A DNA stretch of 34,830 nt from Thioclava sp. JE_KL1 (lineage in GTDB: Bacteria > Pseudomonadota > Alphaproteobacteria > Rhodobacterales > Rhodobacteraceae), in the NCBI RefSeq assembly GCF_009296265.1, contig NZ_WBJS01000018.1:1-34830 (forward strand), read 5' to 3'. The notes beneath the pieces were generated by a model. The model searched no databases. It saw nothing but the letters and a program-made list of their open reading frames with translations, and was not told where the DNA came from. Numbering within the stretch: the first letter of the stretch is position 1; each line of letters begins with the position of its first letter. Both the position numbers and the translations under genes were made by a program. Of the stretch, positions 18,130-26,543 are shown in pieces.

Positions 18130-18203
18130 GCCTCGACACCCCCGCGGTTGCCAAAGACCTCGCGCCGGGCGATGATCCACGAACACCCCGTCCCGGAGGA
18201 GCC

Positions 18204-18659
18204 ATGCGCAAGTTTCTTGTTGTGCTCGACGATACCCGCGAATGCCTCAACGCGATGCGGTTCGCGGCGATGCGCGCGAACCATACCGGCGGCGGCGTGA
18301 TCATCCTCTCGGTGATCCCGCCCGACGAATACCAGCACTGGATCGGGGTCGCCGAGATCATGCGGGAAGAAGCTCGCGAGCGGATCGAGGCGCATTTCGA
18401 GGTTTTCGCGAAATGGATGCGCGACCGTCAGGGCGTGGAGCCGGAACTGGTGATCCGCGAGGGCGAACCCGTGCCCGAGATCATCGCCGTGATGGACGAA
18501 CATCCCGAGATCGGCGTGCTGGTCCTCGGCGCAGGCTCCGGCAAGGGCGGTGCGGGGCCATTGGTCAGCCAGATGGTCAAGCAGGCCGGGACGCTGCCCT
18601 GCCCGCTGACGATCGTGCCGGGCGAGATGTCGAAGGAAAAGCTCGAACAGATCACCTGA
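18204..18659 (+). CDS. Universal stress protein (UspA family)
   Basis: The 151-residue product opens MRKFLVVLDDT, the first beta strand of the Usp alpha/beta fold, and carries the nucleotide-binding stretch VLVLGAGSGKGGAGPLVSQM and the final strand CPLTIVPGEM. It is a single-domain, cytoplasmic form that probably binds ATP. ATG 18204 was chosen for the GGAGGA signal at 18195-18200; the frame is open 26 codons further, overlapping the aminotransferase end. It is followed after three bases by the DUF2267 gene. Confidence 0.9.
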   Translation: MRKFLVVLDDTRECLNAMRFAAMRANHTGGGVIILSVIPPDEYQHWIGVAEIMREEARERIEAHFEVFAKWMRDRQGVEPELVIREGEPVPEIIAVMDEHPEIGVLVLGAGSGKGGAGPLVSQMVKQAGTLPCPLTIVPGEMSKEKLEQIT

Positions 18660-18662
18660 CCG

Positions 18663-19121
18663 ATGCCGATGCCCTGGACCTACCGCCACGCGCAGAAGGA
18701 GTTCGCCTCCTTCCTCGCAGATGCGCGCGATCGGATGGGCCTCGACTCCGACAACATGACCTACACGGCGGTGGAGGGCGTCTTCGTCACCTTCCGTGCG
18801 CGGCTGCGCCCTGTCGAGGCCATCGCCTTCGCCGATTGCCTGCCAGCGGTGTTGCGCGCGATCTTCCTGTATCACTGGGATGTGATGGCGGCGCCGCGCC
18901 CGTTCGGCAGCCGGACCGAGATGGCCCGCGAAGCGCAGGCGTTGCGCCCGCACCACAACCTGACCCCCGATAACGCCATCGAGGCCACGGCCTTTGCGCT
19001 CTGGCGCCATGTCAACCATCGTGACTTCGAGGCCGCTCTCGCGCGGATCGGACCGGAAGCGGAGGCATTCTGGCGCCCGGAAGTCACCGACCCCGCCCAG
19101 ATCGCGCCGCGCATCATCTAG
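18663..19121 (+). CDS. DUF2267 domain protein
   Basis: The 152-residue product opens with MPWTYRHAQKEFASFLADA after two extra residues and continues with YTAVEGVFVTFRARLRPVEAIAFADCLPAVLRAIFLYHW, which matches the DUF2267 helical repeat pattern. Function is unknown; members are soluble and often sit near stress-response genes, in line with the UspA gene three bases upstream. An in-frame ATG at 18669 (MPWTYRH) is an equally good start. No clear Shine-Dalgarno is present, so coupling to uspA is likely. Confidence 0.82.
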   Translation: MPMPWTYRHAQKEFASFLADARDRMGLDSDNMTYTAVEGVFVTFRARLRPVEAIAFADCLPAVLRAIFLYHWDVMAAPRPFGSRTEMAREAQALRPHHNLTPDNAIEATAFALWRHVNHRDFEAALARIGPEAEAFWRPEVTDPAQIAPRII

Positions 19122-19191
19122 CGCATAGCCGCGATTACTTGATTATTTCTGTCGGAAGGCGCATATGAGCGGCAAGCCAAGGAGGCACGCG

Positions 19192-19752
19192 ATGTTTATT
19201 CAGACCGAGACGACCCCGAACCCCGCGACGCTGAAATTCCTGCCCGGCCAGACCGTGCTGGAGACCGGCACCGCTGATTTTCCCACCGCCGAGACGGCGG
19301 CCAAATCGCCGCTGGCCAAGCGCGTTTTCGCAGTGCCCGGCGTGACCGGCGTGTTCTTCGGCTCGGATTTCGTGACCGTGACGAAGGACGATGCGACCAG
19401 CTGGGATCACGCGAAACCGGCGATCCTCGGCGCGATCATGGAGCATTTTCAATCCGGCGCCCCGGTGATCGAAGGCGAAGCCGCGCCCTCGGGGCATGCC
19501 GAGCATGACGGCGAGGACGGCGCGATCGTCTCGCAGATCAAGGAACTGCTCGACACCCGCGTGCGCCCGGCCGTGGCGCAGGACGGTGGCGACATCACCT
19601 TCCACGGGTTCGAGCGTGGTGTGGTCTACCTGCACATGCAGGGCGCTTGCGCCGGTTGCCCCTCGTCGACGCTGACGCTCAAGATGGGGATCGAGAACCT
19701 GCTCAGACATTACATCCCCGAGGTTTCAGAGGTCCGTCCGGTCAATGCCTGA
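19192..19752 (+). CDS. NifU-like iron-sulfur scaffold/carrier (Nfu)
   Basis: The 186-residue product has the Nfu N-terminal domain (about 1-87, MFIQTETTPNPATLKFLPG) and a C-terminal NifU-like domain (about 112-180) with the cluster-binding Cys153-x2-Cys156 in GACAGCPSSTLTLK. It would carry a 4Fe-4S cluster to client enzymes. The start at 19192 follows AAGGAGG (19179-19185) by six bases; an upstream in-frame ATG at 19165 is not supported. It overlaps tsaB by eight bases. Confidence 0.94.
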   Translation: MFIQTETTPNPATLKFLPGQTVLETGTADFPTAETAAKSPLAKRVFAVPGVTGVFFGSDFVTVTKDDATSWDHAKPAILGAIMEHFQSGAPVIEGEAAPSGHAEHDGEDGAIVSQIKELLDTRVRPAVAQDGGDITFHGFERGVVYLHMQGACAGCPSSTLTLKMGIENLLRHYIPEVSEVRPVNA

Positions 19753-20395
19753 TCTGACGCTAGGCTTCGACACATCGGCCGCGCATTGCGCGGCCGCTTT
19801 GCTGTCGGGTGATGACTGCCTCGTTTCGCGACACGAGGAAATGGGACGCGGACAGGCCGAACGGCTGATGCCGCTTCTCGAAGAGGTGCTCGCAGAGGCG
19901 GGCGTCGGCTGGCGCGACTTGACGCGGATCGGCGTCGGGATCGGGCCGGGGAATTTCACCGGTGTCCGTATCGCCGTCTCCGCCGCGCGTGGCCTGTCGC
20001 TGAGCCTGAGGACCCCGGCGCTCGGCGTCTCGATCACCGACGCCGCACAATTCGGCAGCGAAGGTCCGGTGCTTGCCGCCGTCGCCGCGCCCCGCGAACG
20101 CGTCTATCTCGAAGGCTTCCGCACCGCCCAAGCCATCCCGCTCGACCTGCATGAGCTCGACGCCCTGCCCGAGGGCTTGGCCGAACCCGGCCTGACCTGC
20201 ATCGGCTCCGCCGCCGAAGAGGTCGCCCAGCGGATCGGCGCTGCTGCCGCACCCGCAGCCTTCGCACCGGCCGAAGCCATCGCGCGGATCGCAGCCTCTC
20301 GCGAATTCATCCCGGGAGAACGTCCCGCGCCGCTCTACCTGCGCGCGGCCGATGCCGCTCCGCCCTCCGATCCGCCGCCAAGGATCCTCGACTGA
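19745..20395 (+). CDS. tsaB: tRNA threonylcarbamoyladenosine biosynthesis protein TsaB
   Basis: The 216-residue product has an ASKHA-type fold: LTLGFDTSAAHCAAAL at the start, the conserved HEEMGRGQAERLMPLLEEVL helix and GVGIGPGNFTGVRIAVSAARGL. TsaB pairs with TsaD and TsaE to form t6A37 in tRNAs reading ANN codons. It overlaps nfu by eight bases and rimI by one base (TGATG). The order nfu-tsaB-rimI agrees with the frequent tsaB-rimI pairing. Confidence 0.94.
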   Translation: MPDLTLGFDTSAAHCAAALLSGDDCLVSRHEEMGRGQAERLMPLLEEVLAEAGVGWRDLTRIGVGIGPGNFTGVRIAVSAARGLSLSLRTPALGVSITDAAQFGSEGPVLAAVAAPRERVYLEGFRTAQAIPLDLHELDALPEGLAEPGLTCIGSAAEEVAQRIGAAAAPAAFAPAEAIARIAASREFIPGERPAPLYLRAADAAPPSDPPPRILD

Positions 20396-20820
20396 TGCGC
20401 GCCGAAGCCCTCGCCGAGTTGCATGCCGCCTGCTTCACCACACCGCGCCCGTGGAACGAGGCCGAATTCCGGGATCTGATGCGCGGCCCCGGCACCTTCC
20501 TGTTGAACGAAAACCGAGGCTTCCTGCTCGGACGCGTCATCGCGGGCGAGGCCGAGCTTCTGACCCTCGCGGTCGACCCGAAAGGCCGCCGCAACGGCAC
20601 CGGCCGCGCGCTGGTCGAGCGGTTCGCGCAGGAAGCCGATGCGCTTGGGGCCGAAAGCGCCTTCCTCGAAGTCTCCGCCGAGAATGACGCCGCACGCGCG
20701 CTTTATGCCGCGACCGGCTGGAAGGAATCGGGGCGTCGGAAAGGCTATTACCGCAGCCCGGAAGGCGATCGCATCGACGCTCTGGTTCTCACTTTGCCGC
20801 TCGCTAGAGCGACAAGCTGA
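20395..20820 (+). CDS. rimI: Ribosomal protein S18 alanine N-acetyltransferase, RimI-like (GNAT)
   Basis: The 141-residue product is a GNAT acetyltransferase. The acetyl-CoA loop is in LAVDPKGRRNGTGRALVERF (R-R-x-G-x-G), followed by FLEVSAENDAARALYAATGWKESGRRKGYY, the typical RimI C-terminal half. RimI acetylates the N-terminus of ribosomal protein S18; the assignment leans on the coupling to tsaB. The start overlaps the tsaB stop by one base. It lacks the extended N-terminal strand of longer GNATs and is slightly short for RimI. Confidence 0.88.
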   Translation: MRAEALAELHAACFTTPRPWNEAEFRDLMRGPGTFLLNENRGFLLGRVIAGEAELLTLAVDPKGRRNGTGRALVERFAQEADALGAESAFLEVSAENDAARALYAATGWKESGRRKGYYRSPEGDRIDALVLTLPLARATS

Positions 20821-20870
20821 CCGTTCAATCAAATTTGTCTTGCGACCTCGCGTCATCCACAACTTGACGC

Positions 20871-20937
20871 TTGACCCCCTTGGCAAGCTCTGCCCAAATC
20901 GGCCTGTCCGCGCGCTGAACCGAGCGCGCCAACAGGC
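20871..20937 (+). promoter_or_regulatory. Structured leader/operator region before the nucleoside operon
   Basis: TTGACC (20871-20876) with CCAAAT 17 bases on (20894-20899) is a possible promoter. TTGGCA (20880-20885)/TGCCCAA (20891-20897) is one small stem. A second, stronger element is GCCTGT (20902-20907)/ACAGGC (20932-20937) enclosing a 2x2 internal loop and GCGCGCT (20910-20916)/AGCGCGC (20923-20929) with loop GAACCG. If the promoter is right, the second hairpin lies at the very 5' end of the mRNA. It could be an operator, a stabilising hairpin or part of a leader. Confidence 0.45.
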
Positions 20938-20972
20938 TTATCCAACAGGGCCATAACGTTCGGGAGTAATCC

Positions 20973-21962
20973 ATGACCTATTTCACCAAGTTCCTTGGCG
21001 CCGCGACCGCGCTCGCGCTGAGCGCCGGGGCCGCGCTGGCCGATCCCGCGATCATTTACGATCTGGGCGGCAAGTACGACAAGAGCTTCAACGAAGCCGC
21101 TTTCAACGGCGCGAAGCGTTGGGCCGAAGAGACCGGCGGCTCCTACAAGGAACTGGAAATGCAGTCGGAAGCTCAGCGTGAGCAGGCCCTGCGCAAACTC
21201 GCCGAGTCGGGCGCCAACCCGATCGTGATGACCGGCTTCGCCTTCGGCGACACGCTCAACACCGTCGCTCCCGACTACCCCGACACCAAATTCGCGATCG
21301 TCGACATGGTTGTCGACCAGCCCAACGTCGAGTCGATCGTCTTCAAGGAAGAGCAAGGCTCATACCTCGTCGGCATGATGGCCGCGATGGCCTCGAAGAC
21401 CGGCACCGTCGGCTTCGTCGGCGGCATGGACATCCCGCTGATCCGCAAATTCGCCTGCGGTTACGTTCAGGGCGTGAAAGCCGTGAACCCCGATGCGAAA
21501 GTCATCCAGAACATGACCGGCACCACCCCGGCGGCATGGAACGACCCGGTGAAGGGCGGCGAGATCGCCAAGGCCCAGATCAGCCAGGGCGCGGACGTGA
21601 TCTACGCAGCCGCCGGCGGCACCGGCATCGGCGTTCTGCAGGCAGCCGCGGATGGCGACGTCCTGTCGATCGGCGTGGACAGCAACCAGAACTACCTACA
21701 CCCGGGCAAGGTCCTGACCTCGATGCTCAAGCGTGTCGACAACGCCGTCTATGACGCGTTCTCGGCGGGCCCCGATCTGAAGCCGGGCATCAGGGTGATG
21801 GGTCTGGCCCAGAACGGCGTCGGCGTCGCGATGGACGACAACAACAAGTCGCTCGTCACGCCCGAGATGGAAAAAGCCGTTGAGCAGGCGAAAGCCGACA
21901 TCGCGTCGGGCAAGATCGAAGTGCATGACTACATGTCGGACGACAGCTGCCCGGTCGAGTGA
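20973..21962 (+). CDS. BMP-family nucleoside-binding periplasmic protein
   Basis: The 329-residue product has a Sec signal peptide (about 1-23, MTYFTKFLGAATALALSAGAALA) without a lipobox cysteine, so it is free in the periplasm. The mature protein is of the Bmp/PnrA type (DLGGKYDKSFNEAAFNGAKR; GFVGGMDIPLIRKFACGYVQGVKAVNPDAKV; GIGVLQAA), the solute-binding class for nucleosides. GGGAG (20962-20966) supports ATG 20973. It is the first gene of a five-gene operon that ends in purine nucleoside phosphorylase, which supports purine nucleosides as ligands. Its stop overlaps the ATPase start by one base. Confidence 0.93.
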   Translation: MTYFTKFLGAATALALSAGAALADPAIIYDLGGKYDKSFNEAAFNGAKRWAEETGGSYKELEMQSEAQREQALRKLAESGANPIVMTGFAFGDTLNTVAPDYPDTKFAIVDMVVDQPNVESIVFKEEQGSYLVGMMAAMASKTGTVGFVGGMDIPLIRKFACGYVQGVKAVNPDAKVIQNMTGTTPAAWNDPVKGGEIAKAQISQGADVIYAAAGGTGIGVLQAAADGDVLSIGVDSNQNYLHPGKVLTSMLKRVDNAVYDAFSAGPDLKPGIRVMGLAQNGVGVAMDDNNKSLVTPEMEKAVEQAKADIASGKIEVHDYMSDDSCPVE

Positions 21963-23644
21963 TGAGCACAACAGAGTCGAACAACGCGGGGCGGCAGGCA
22001 ACTGCCGCCCTTGCCACTGAAAACGCCAGCGATGCGGCCGAAGCGGCCCACGCTGCCGCCACGCCCACGGGCGCGCCCGCGATCGAGCTGAAAGGCATCT
22101 CGAAAGCCTTTGGCACGGTGCAGGCCAACAAGGACATTTCGATCCGGGTCATGCCCGGCACGATCCACGGTATCATCGGCGAGAACGGCGCGGGGAAATC
22201 CACGCTGATGTCGATCCTGTACGGCTTCTACAAGGCGGATGCGGGCGAGATCTGGATCAAGGGCAAGCACACCCATATCCCCGACAGCCAGGCCGCGATC
22301 AGCGCCGGCATCGGCATGGTCTTCCAGCATTTCAAGCTGGTGCAGAATTTCACCGTGCTCGAGAACATCATCCTTGGCGCCGAGGATGGCGCGCTACTGC
22401 GCCCCTCTCTCTCCAAGGCCCGCAAGGAACTCAAGCGCCTCGCCGAGGAATACGAGCTCAACGTCGATCCCGACGAGAAGATCGAAGAGCTCTCCGTCGG
22501 TCACCAGCAGCGCGTGGAAATCCTCAAGGCGCTCTATCGTCAGGCGGATATCCTGATCCTCGACGAGCCGACCGGCGTGCTGACGCCCGCCGAGGCCGAC
22601 CACCTGTTCCGCATCCTCGATTTCCTCCGCAAGGAAGGAAAGACGATCATCCTGATCACCCACAAGCTGCGTGAGATCATGGAGATCACCGACACGGTTT
22701 CGGTGATGCGCCGCGGCGAGATGACGGCGACGGTGAAGACCGCCGAGACCTCGCCCGAGCAACTGGCCGAGCTGATGGTGGGCCGCAAGGTTCTGCTGAA
22801 TGTCGACAAGACCGCCGCCCAACCCGGCAAGACCGTGCTGGAGGTCGAGAACCTCCGCGTGAAGGACGAAGACGGGATCGAGCGCCTCAAGGGGATCAAA
22901 CTCGAAATCCGTGCGGGCGAGATTCTCGGCATCGCGGGCGTGGCGGGCAACGGCCAGTCCGAATTGCTGGAAATCCTCGGCGGTTTCGCCAAGGGCACCG
23001 GCAACATCCGCATCAACGGCGAAGAGATCGACCTCACCGGCAAGCATAGCGACGGGCAGTCGCGGCGTCGCCGGGGCATCTCGCACGTCCCCGAAGACCG
23101 CCATAGCCTCGGTCTGATCCTCGATTTCGCTGCGTGGGAAAACATGGTCTTCGGCTATCACACCGATCCGGCCTATCAGAAGAACCGCTTCGTCATGGAC
23201 AATGCGGGGATCGTGGCTCACACCGCCGAGGCGATGGAACGCTTCGACGTGCGCCCGCCGATCCCGACCCTGCCCGCGAAGAGCTTCTCTGGTGGCAACC
23301 AGCAGAAGATCGTGCTGGCGCGTGAGATCGAACGAAGCCCGGCGCTGCTGCTGGTGGGCCAACCCACCCGCGGCGTCGATATCGGCGCAATCGAATTCAT
23401 CCACAAACGCATCATCGAACTGCGCGACCAAGGCGCCGCGATCCTGCTGGTCTCGGTCGAGCTTGACGAGATCCGGGCGCTCTCGGACCGGGTCGCGGTC
23501 ATGTTCGACGGGCAGGTCATGGGCATCGGCCCCGTCGAGACCGCCACGCAGACCGGCATGGGCTGCCTGATGGCGGGCATGGGCGGCGAGGACGTGCGCG
23601 GCATGGACGGCTGGACCATCGCCGCGCCCGAGGAGAGCCAATAA
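21962..23644 (+). CDS. Nucleoside ABC transporter, dual-domain ATPase
   Basis: The 560-residue product has two ABC domains after a 40-residue Ala-rich tail. Domain 1 is intact: Walker A GENGAGKS (73-80), signature LSVGHQQ (177-183), Walker B LILDEP (198-203), His234. Domain 2 keeps the signature SGGNQQ (443-448), but its Walker A is GVAGNGQS (326-333), its Walker B region is LLLVGQPT (462-469) and the switch histidine is replaced (LLVSVELDE), so only the composite site completed by domain 1 should hydrolyse ATP. This asymmetry is known in nucleoside/ribose-type transporters. ATG 21962 overlaps the binding-protein stop; a GTG at 21959 is in frame too. Confidence 0.94.
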   Translation: MSTTESNNAGRQATAALATENASDAAEAAHAAATPTGAPAIELKGISKAFGTVQANKDISIRVMPGTIHGIIGENGAGKSTLMSILYGFYKADAGEIWIKGKHTHIPDSQAAISAGIGMVFQHFKLVQNFTVLENIILGAEDGALLRPSLSKARKELKRLAEEYELNVDPDEKIEELSVGHQQRVEILKALYRQADILILDEPTGVLTPAEADHLFRILDFLRKEGKTIILITHKLREIMEITDTVSVMRRGEMTATVKTAETSPEQLAELMVGRKVLLNVDKTAAQPGKTVLEVENLRVKDEDGIERLKGIKLEIRAGEILGIAGVAGNGQSELLEILGGFAKGTGNIRINGEEIDLTGKHSDGQSRRRRGISHVPEDRHSLGLILDFAAWENMVFGYHTDPAYQKNRFVMDNAGIVAHTAEAMERFDVRPPIPTLPAKSFSGGNQQKIVLAREIERSPALLLVGQPTRGVDIGAIEFIHKRIIELRDQGAAILLVSVELDEIRALSDRVAVMFDGQVMGIGPVETATQTGMGCLMAGMGGEDVRGMDGWTIAAPEESQ

Positions 23645-24741
23645 TGGAAAAGACACCGAAATGGGTCGATGTGGCCCTGATCCCGCTCCTCAACCTGCTG
23701 ATCGCCTTCGTGATCTCGGGGATCGTGGTGCTGCTGATCGGCGAAGACCCGATCAAGGCGATCAAGGTCATGGTCTCGGGCGCGCTCGGCTCGCCCTATG
23801 GTTGGGGCTACACGCTTTATTACGCGACCAACTTCATCTTCACTGGCCTCGCAGTCGCCGTTGCCTATCACGCCAGCCAGTTCAATATCGGCGGCGAGGG
23901 TCAGGCGACGCTGGGCGGGCTTGGCGTGGCGCTGGTGCTACTGGCCTTCCCGTGGCCGCATTGGACCATCGCGCTGATCGCGGCGATGGCGGGCGGCGCG
24001 ATTTTCGGCGCGGCCTGGGCGGCGATCCCGGCCTATCTGCAGGCCAAGCGCGGCAGCCATATCGTGATCACCACGATCATGTTCAACTTCATCGGCGCGG
24101 CGGTGCTGAACTACATGCTGGTCAACGTGCTGCGTCCGCGCGGCTCGATGGACCCAGCCACCGCGCGCTTCGGGCCTGCAACCCATCTGCCGACCTTCCA
24201 TGACTTCCCGCTCGTCGGTCAATTCTTCTCGAAATCGGTCCCGGCGAACGTGTCGTTCTTCGTGGCGATCCTCGCCTGCTACCTCGTCTGGGTGCTGATC
24301 TGGCGCACCAAGCTGGGCTTCGAGATCCGCGCCTTCGGGCGGTCGGAGTCTGCGGCGCGCTATGCCGGCATCTCGCCGGTGAAGATCGTCATGGCGGCGA
24401 TGCTGATCTCGGGCGGACTCGCCGGCCTGATGGCGATCAACAACGTGATGGGCGAGGCGCATCGCCTCGTGCTGAACTCGGTCGAGGGCGCGGGCTTCAT
24501 CGGGATCGCGGTCGCACTGATGGGCCGCAACCACCCGTTCGGCGTGTTCCTCGCCGCGCTTCTCTTCGGCTTCCTCTACCAGGGCGGCGGCGAGCTGGCG
24601 CTGGAAACCACGATCCCGCGCGAGCTGATCACCGTGATCCAGGCGCTCGTGATCCTGTTCACCGGGGCCTTCGACAACATGCTGCGCGCACCGATCGAGA
24701 GTTTCTTCGTCGCGCGCGCCAACGCCCGGAAGGAGGCCTGA
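23644..24741 (+). CDS. Nucleoside ABC transporter permease 1
   Basis: The 365-residue membrane protein has about nine hydrophobic helices and the branched-chain-amino-acid/nucleoside permease fold (ITTIMFNFIGAAVLNYMLV; GFEIRAFGRSESAARYAGISPVKIVMAAMLISGGLAGLMA, the coupling-helix region). ATG 23644 overlaps the ATPase TAA stop by one base. The longer N-terminal region distinguishes it from permease 2; the two should form a heterodimer. Confidence 0.93.
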   Translation: MEKTPKWVDVALIPLLNLLIAFVISGIVVLLIGEDPIKAIKVMVSGALGSPYGWGYTLYYATNFIFTGLAVAVAYHASQFNIGGEGQATLGGLGVALVLLAFPWPHWTIALIAAMAGGAIFGAAWAAIPAYLQAKRGSHIVITTIMFNFIGAAVLNYMLVNVLRPRGSMDPATARFGPATHLPTFHDFPLVGQFFSKSVPANVSFFVAILACYLVWVLIWRTKLGFEIRAFGRSESAARYAGISPVKIVMAAMLISGGLAGLMAINNVMGEAHRLVLNSVEGAGFIGIAVALMGRNHPFGVFLAALLFGFLYQGGGELALETTIPRELITVIQALVILFTGAFDNMLRAPIESFFVARANARKEA

Positions 24742-24742
24742 G

Positions 24743-25708
24743 ATGGATTTCGGAACGATCATCGAAATTCTCGATAGCGCCGTTCGCCTCGGCACGCCGC
24801 TGCTGCTCGCCTGCCTCGCGGGCCTGTTCTCGGAACGCGCGGGCATCTTCGACATCGGCCTCGAGGGCAAGATGCTGATGGCCGCCTTCTTTTCCGGCGC
24901 GGTCGCGGCGGTGACGGGCAATGCGTGGCTCGGCCTTCTGGCGGGCGTCGGGGGCTCGATGAGCCTCGCTTTCGTGCATGGGCTCGCCTCGATCACCTTC
25001 CGCGGCAATCAGCTGATTTCCGGCGTCGCGGTAAACTTCCTTGCCTCGGGCTTTACCGTTCTGATCGCGCAAAGCTGGTTCCATCAGGGCGGCCGCACAC
25101 CGCAACTCTCGGGCAACGGGCGCTTCGATCCGATCACCCTGCCCGGCGCCGACGCGGTCCAAGATGTGCCCTTCCTCGGTCCGATCTACTCGAACCTGAT
25201 CTCGGGTCACTCGATTCTCGTCTATGTCGCCTTCGCGATGGTGCCGATCACCTGGTGGGTGCTGTTCCGCACCCGCTTCGGCCTGCGCCTGCGCGCGGTG
25301 GGCGAGAACCCGGAATCGGTCGACACAGCGGGTATCTCGGTAATTCGGATGCGCTACACCGCCGTTGCCATCACCGGCGTGCTGGCGGGTTTGGGCGGCG
25401 TCTATCTGGCAACCGGCCTCGCGGCTGGCTTCGTGAAGGAAATGACCGCCGGTCGAGGCTATATCGCTCTCGCGGCTCTGATTTTCGCGAAATGGCGGCC
25501 TGTTCCGGCGCTTGGGGCGACGATGCTGTTCGGCCTGCTTGAAGCGATCTCGAACCGTTACCCGAATATCGATCTGGGCGTCATCACCCTGCCGATCCAG
25601 TTCATGCAGGCCGTGCCCTACATCCTCACCGTGATCATCCTCGCGGGCTTCATCGGCAAGGCGATCCCGCCGCGTGCAGGGGGGCAGCCCTATGTCAAAG
25701 AGCGCTGA
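24743..25708 (+). CDS. Nucleoside ABC transporter permease 2
   Basis: The 321-residue membrane protein shares the fold of permease 1. It begins LLLACLAGLFSERAGIFDIGLEGKMLM, has the coupling motif FGLRLRAVGENPESVDTAGI, and ends with hydrophobic helices around FMQAVPYILTVIILAGFIGKA. AGGAGG (24731-24736), inside the end of permease 1, precedes ATG 24743 by six bases. Its last 17 bases overlap the phosphorylase gene. Confidence 0.93.
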   Translation: MDFGTIIEILDSAVRLGTPLLLACLAGLFSERAGIFDIGLEGKMLMAAFFSGAVAAVTGNAWLGLLAGVGGSMSLAFVHGLASITFRGNQLISGVAVNFLASGFTVLIAQSWFHQGGRTPQLSGNGRFDPITLPGADAVQDVPFLGPIYSNLISGHSILVYVAFAMVPITWWVLFRTRFGLRLRAVGENPESVDTAGISVIRMRYTAVAITGVLAGLGGVYLATGLAAGFVKEMTAGRGYIALAALIFAKWRPVPALGATMLFGLLEAISNRYPNIDLGVITLPIQFMQAVPYILTVIILAGFIGKAIPPRAGGQPYVKER

Positions 25709-26492
25709 ACTCGCGCAACTGATCCGCGAACGCGCAGGCGACGAGGCCCCGCGCCTCGGCCTGATCCTCGGCTCCGGCCTCGGCCATCTGGCCGAGGAGA
25801 TCGAGGGCGTGGCGATCCCCTATTCGGAGCTTCCGGGCTTCCCCCATGCGGGCGTCTCGGGGCACAATCCGAAGCTGGTGATCGGCACGCTCGAAGGCGT
25901 CCGCGTGGCCGTCTTCGGCGGTCGGGTTCACTATTATGAACACGGCAATCCCGCCGAGATGCGCCTGCCGCTGGAGATCCTCAAGGAGCTCGGCTGCGAG
26001 AGCCTGCTGCTGACCAATGCGGCTGGCAGCCTGCGCGAGGACATTCAGCCCGGCGGGCTGATGATGCTGAGCGATCACATCAACTTCTCGGGCAACAATC
26101 CCCTGATTGGCGAGCCGTCGGACGCCCGCTTCGTGCCGCTGACCGAGGCGCATGACCCGGAGATCCGCGCCGGGCTCAAAGCCGCCGCCAAGGCCGAAGG
26201 GATCGAACTGCCCGAAGGCGTCTATTGCTGGTTCTCCGGCCCGACCTTCGAGACCCCCGCCGAAATCCGCGCCGCCAAGGTCTTCGGCGCCGACGCGGTG
26301 GGCATGTCCACGGTTCCCGAAGTGATCCTCGCGCGGTTCCTCGGCCTTCGCGTGGCAGCCGTCTCCGTCATCACCAATATGGGGGCGGGCATGGCGCAGG
26401 AAAATATCAGCCACGAGCAGACCAAGGCGATCGCGCCGATGGGCGCGGCCAAGCTCGAACAGGTTTTACGACGATATCTGCAACAGTTGTAA
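25692..26492 (+). CDS. punA: Purine nucleoside phosphorylase (trimeric type)
   Basis: The 266-residue product splits purine nucleosides with phosphate into base and (deoxy)ribose-1-phosphate. Motifs correspond to the trimeric mammalian-like class: phosphate-site LGSGLG with Ser28, GGRVHYYEHG (Arg78, His80), TNAAGSL, the base-pocket GPTFETPAE with Phe186-Glu187, VGMSTVPEV, and Asn229 in ITNMGAGM. The Asn229-Glu187 pair points to 6-oxopurines (inosine, guanosine). The start is ATG 25692 with AGGGGGG seven bases upstream, overlapping permease 2 by 17 bases. It is the enzymatic end of the uptake operon. Confidence 0.95.
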   Translation: MSKSAELAQLIRERAGDEAPRLGLILGSGLGHLAEEIEGVAIPYSELPGFPHAGVSGHNPKLVIGTLEGVRVAVFGGRVHYYEHGNPAEMRLPLEILKELGCESLLLTNAAGSLREDIQPGGLMMLSDHINFSGNNPLIGEPSDARFVPLTEAHDPEIRAGLKAAAKAEGIELPEGVYCWFSGPTFETPAEIRAAKVFGADAVGMSTVPEVILARFLGLRVAAVSVITNMGAGMAQENISHEQTKAIAPMGAAKLEQVLRRYLQQL

Positions 26493-26517
26493 CCCTGCGG
26501 CACGGCGGGGTTTGACT
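26493..26517 (+). terminator. Weak terminator after punA
   Basis: CCCTGC (26493-26498) pairs with GCGGGG (26505-26510), one G-U, followed by TTTGACTT. The stem is short and the T-run interrupted. Confidence 0.4.
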
Positions 26518-26543
26518 TCGCCTGCCCTTCGGGGACACTAACG

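Noticed and set aside
20821-20972. A purine riboswitch before the nucleoside operon.
   Set aside because: The conserved junction and loop sequences of the purine riboswitch are not present; only two simple stems are seen.
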